Below are positions 5,389-5,462 of a stretch of 5,462 nucleotides of DNA, piece after piece; the stretch's first letter is position 1; every line of letters begins with the position of its first letter. The notes beneath the pieces were generated by a model, which was given only the letters and a program-made list of their open reading frames with translations, was not told the origin of the DNA and made no database searches. Source of the DNA: CAYMJV01 sp964390545 (lineage in GTDB: Bacteria > Desulfobacterota > BSN033 > UBA1163); contig CAYMJV010000121.1 in assembly GCA_964390545.1 (NCBI GenBank), forward strand, positions 1-5,462, read 5' to 3'. The position numbers and the translations under genes are program-made.

Positions 5389-5462
5389 GTCATTGCGAGG
5401 AGCGCCTGCGGTTGCGAGGCAAAGCCGAAGCAAACTCGGAGATTCCTCGCTTCGCTCGGAAC
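5389..5462. repeat. Interspersed palindromic repeat, cut by the window end
   Basis: Starting 22 bases after the hydrolase stop, GTCATTGCGAGGAGCG opens a sequence resembling the GTCATTGCGAG...CTCGGAATGAC-type repeats often found between genes in Deltaproteobacteria and other environmental bacteria. TTGCGAGG occurs twice (5393-5400 and 5412-5419), and the complementary CCTCGC appears at 5445-5450, near a GCTTCGCTCGGAAC end. The right terminus lies beyond the window. No transposase is visible; the element would be non-coding, MITE-like or a REP-type repeat. It may also form the 3' structure of the hydrolase transcript. Confidence 0.65.

Overview
The window looks like an ordinary chromosomal stretch from a Gram-negative bacterium. 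It holds the 3' end of a ribosomal RNA operon, a complete four-gene ABC importer operon on the minus strand, and a divergently transcribed metallo-beta-lactamase-fold hydrolase on the plus strand. The solute-binding protein has a Sec signal peptide without a lipobox cysteine, which points to a periplasm. Base composition looks moderate (about half GC by eye). The palindromic repeats are of a kind I associate with Deltaproteobacteria/Desulfobacterota and similar environmental lineages, but that placement is a tentative inference.

Layout. Positions 1 to about 48 are the 3' part of a 5S rRNA, followed by a small GAAA-capped hairpin and a textbook intrinsic terminator (80-110). Positions 111-335 carry no gene. 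They hold three stem-loops (199-248, 257-271, 274-308); the first and third share an 18-base CCACGGG...CCCGTGG core with a compensatory base-pair change. The importer operon runs leftward from a sigma70-type promoter near 4375-4403: periplasmic binding protein (4320-3151), permease 1 (3163-2276), permease 2 (2279-1446) and ATPase (1409-336). The first three genes overlap by a few bases. The operon is convergent with the rRNA operon, and the stem-loop region lies between the two 3' ends.

The 255-base gap 4321-4575 carries back-to-back promoters, strong ribosome binding sites for both flanking genes, and a duplicated ATTGCATGC motif that brackets the hydrolase promoter. The hydrolase (4576-5367) keeps the full zinc-ligand set of the RNase Z-like branch. 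The window ends inside an interspersed palindromic repeat starting near 5389.

How the genes work together: the binding protein captures a solute in the periplasm, the two permeases form the channel, and the ATPase powers import. The permeases and ATPase resemble the polyamine/iron/thiamine/phosphonate importer group (PotABCD, FbpABC, ThiBPQ, YnjBCD), but the substrate cannot be read from sequence alone. Nothing links the hydrolase to transport except the shared divergent promoter region. I see no convincing sign of a new defence, mobile or biosynthetic system; the most unusual content is the repeat structure and the intergenic motif.
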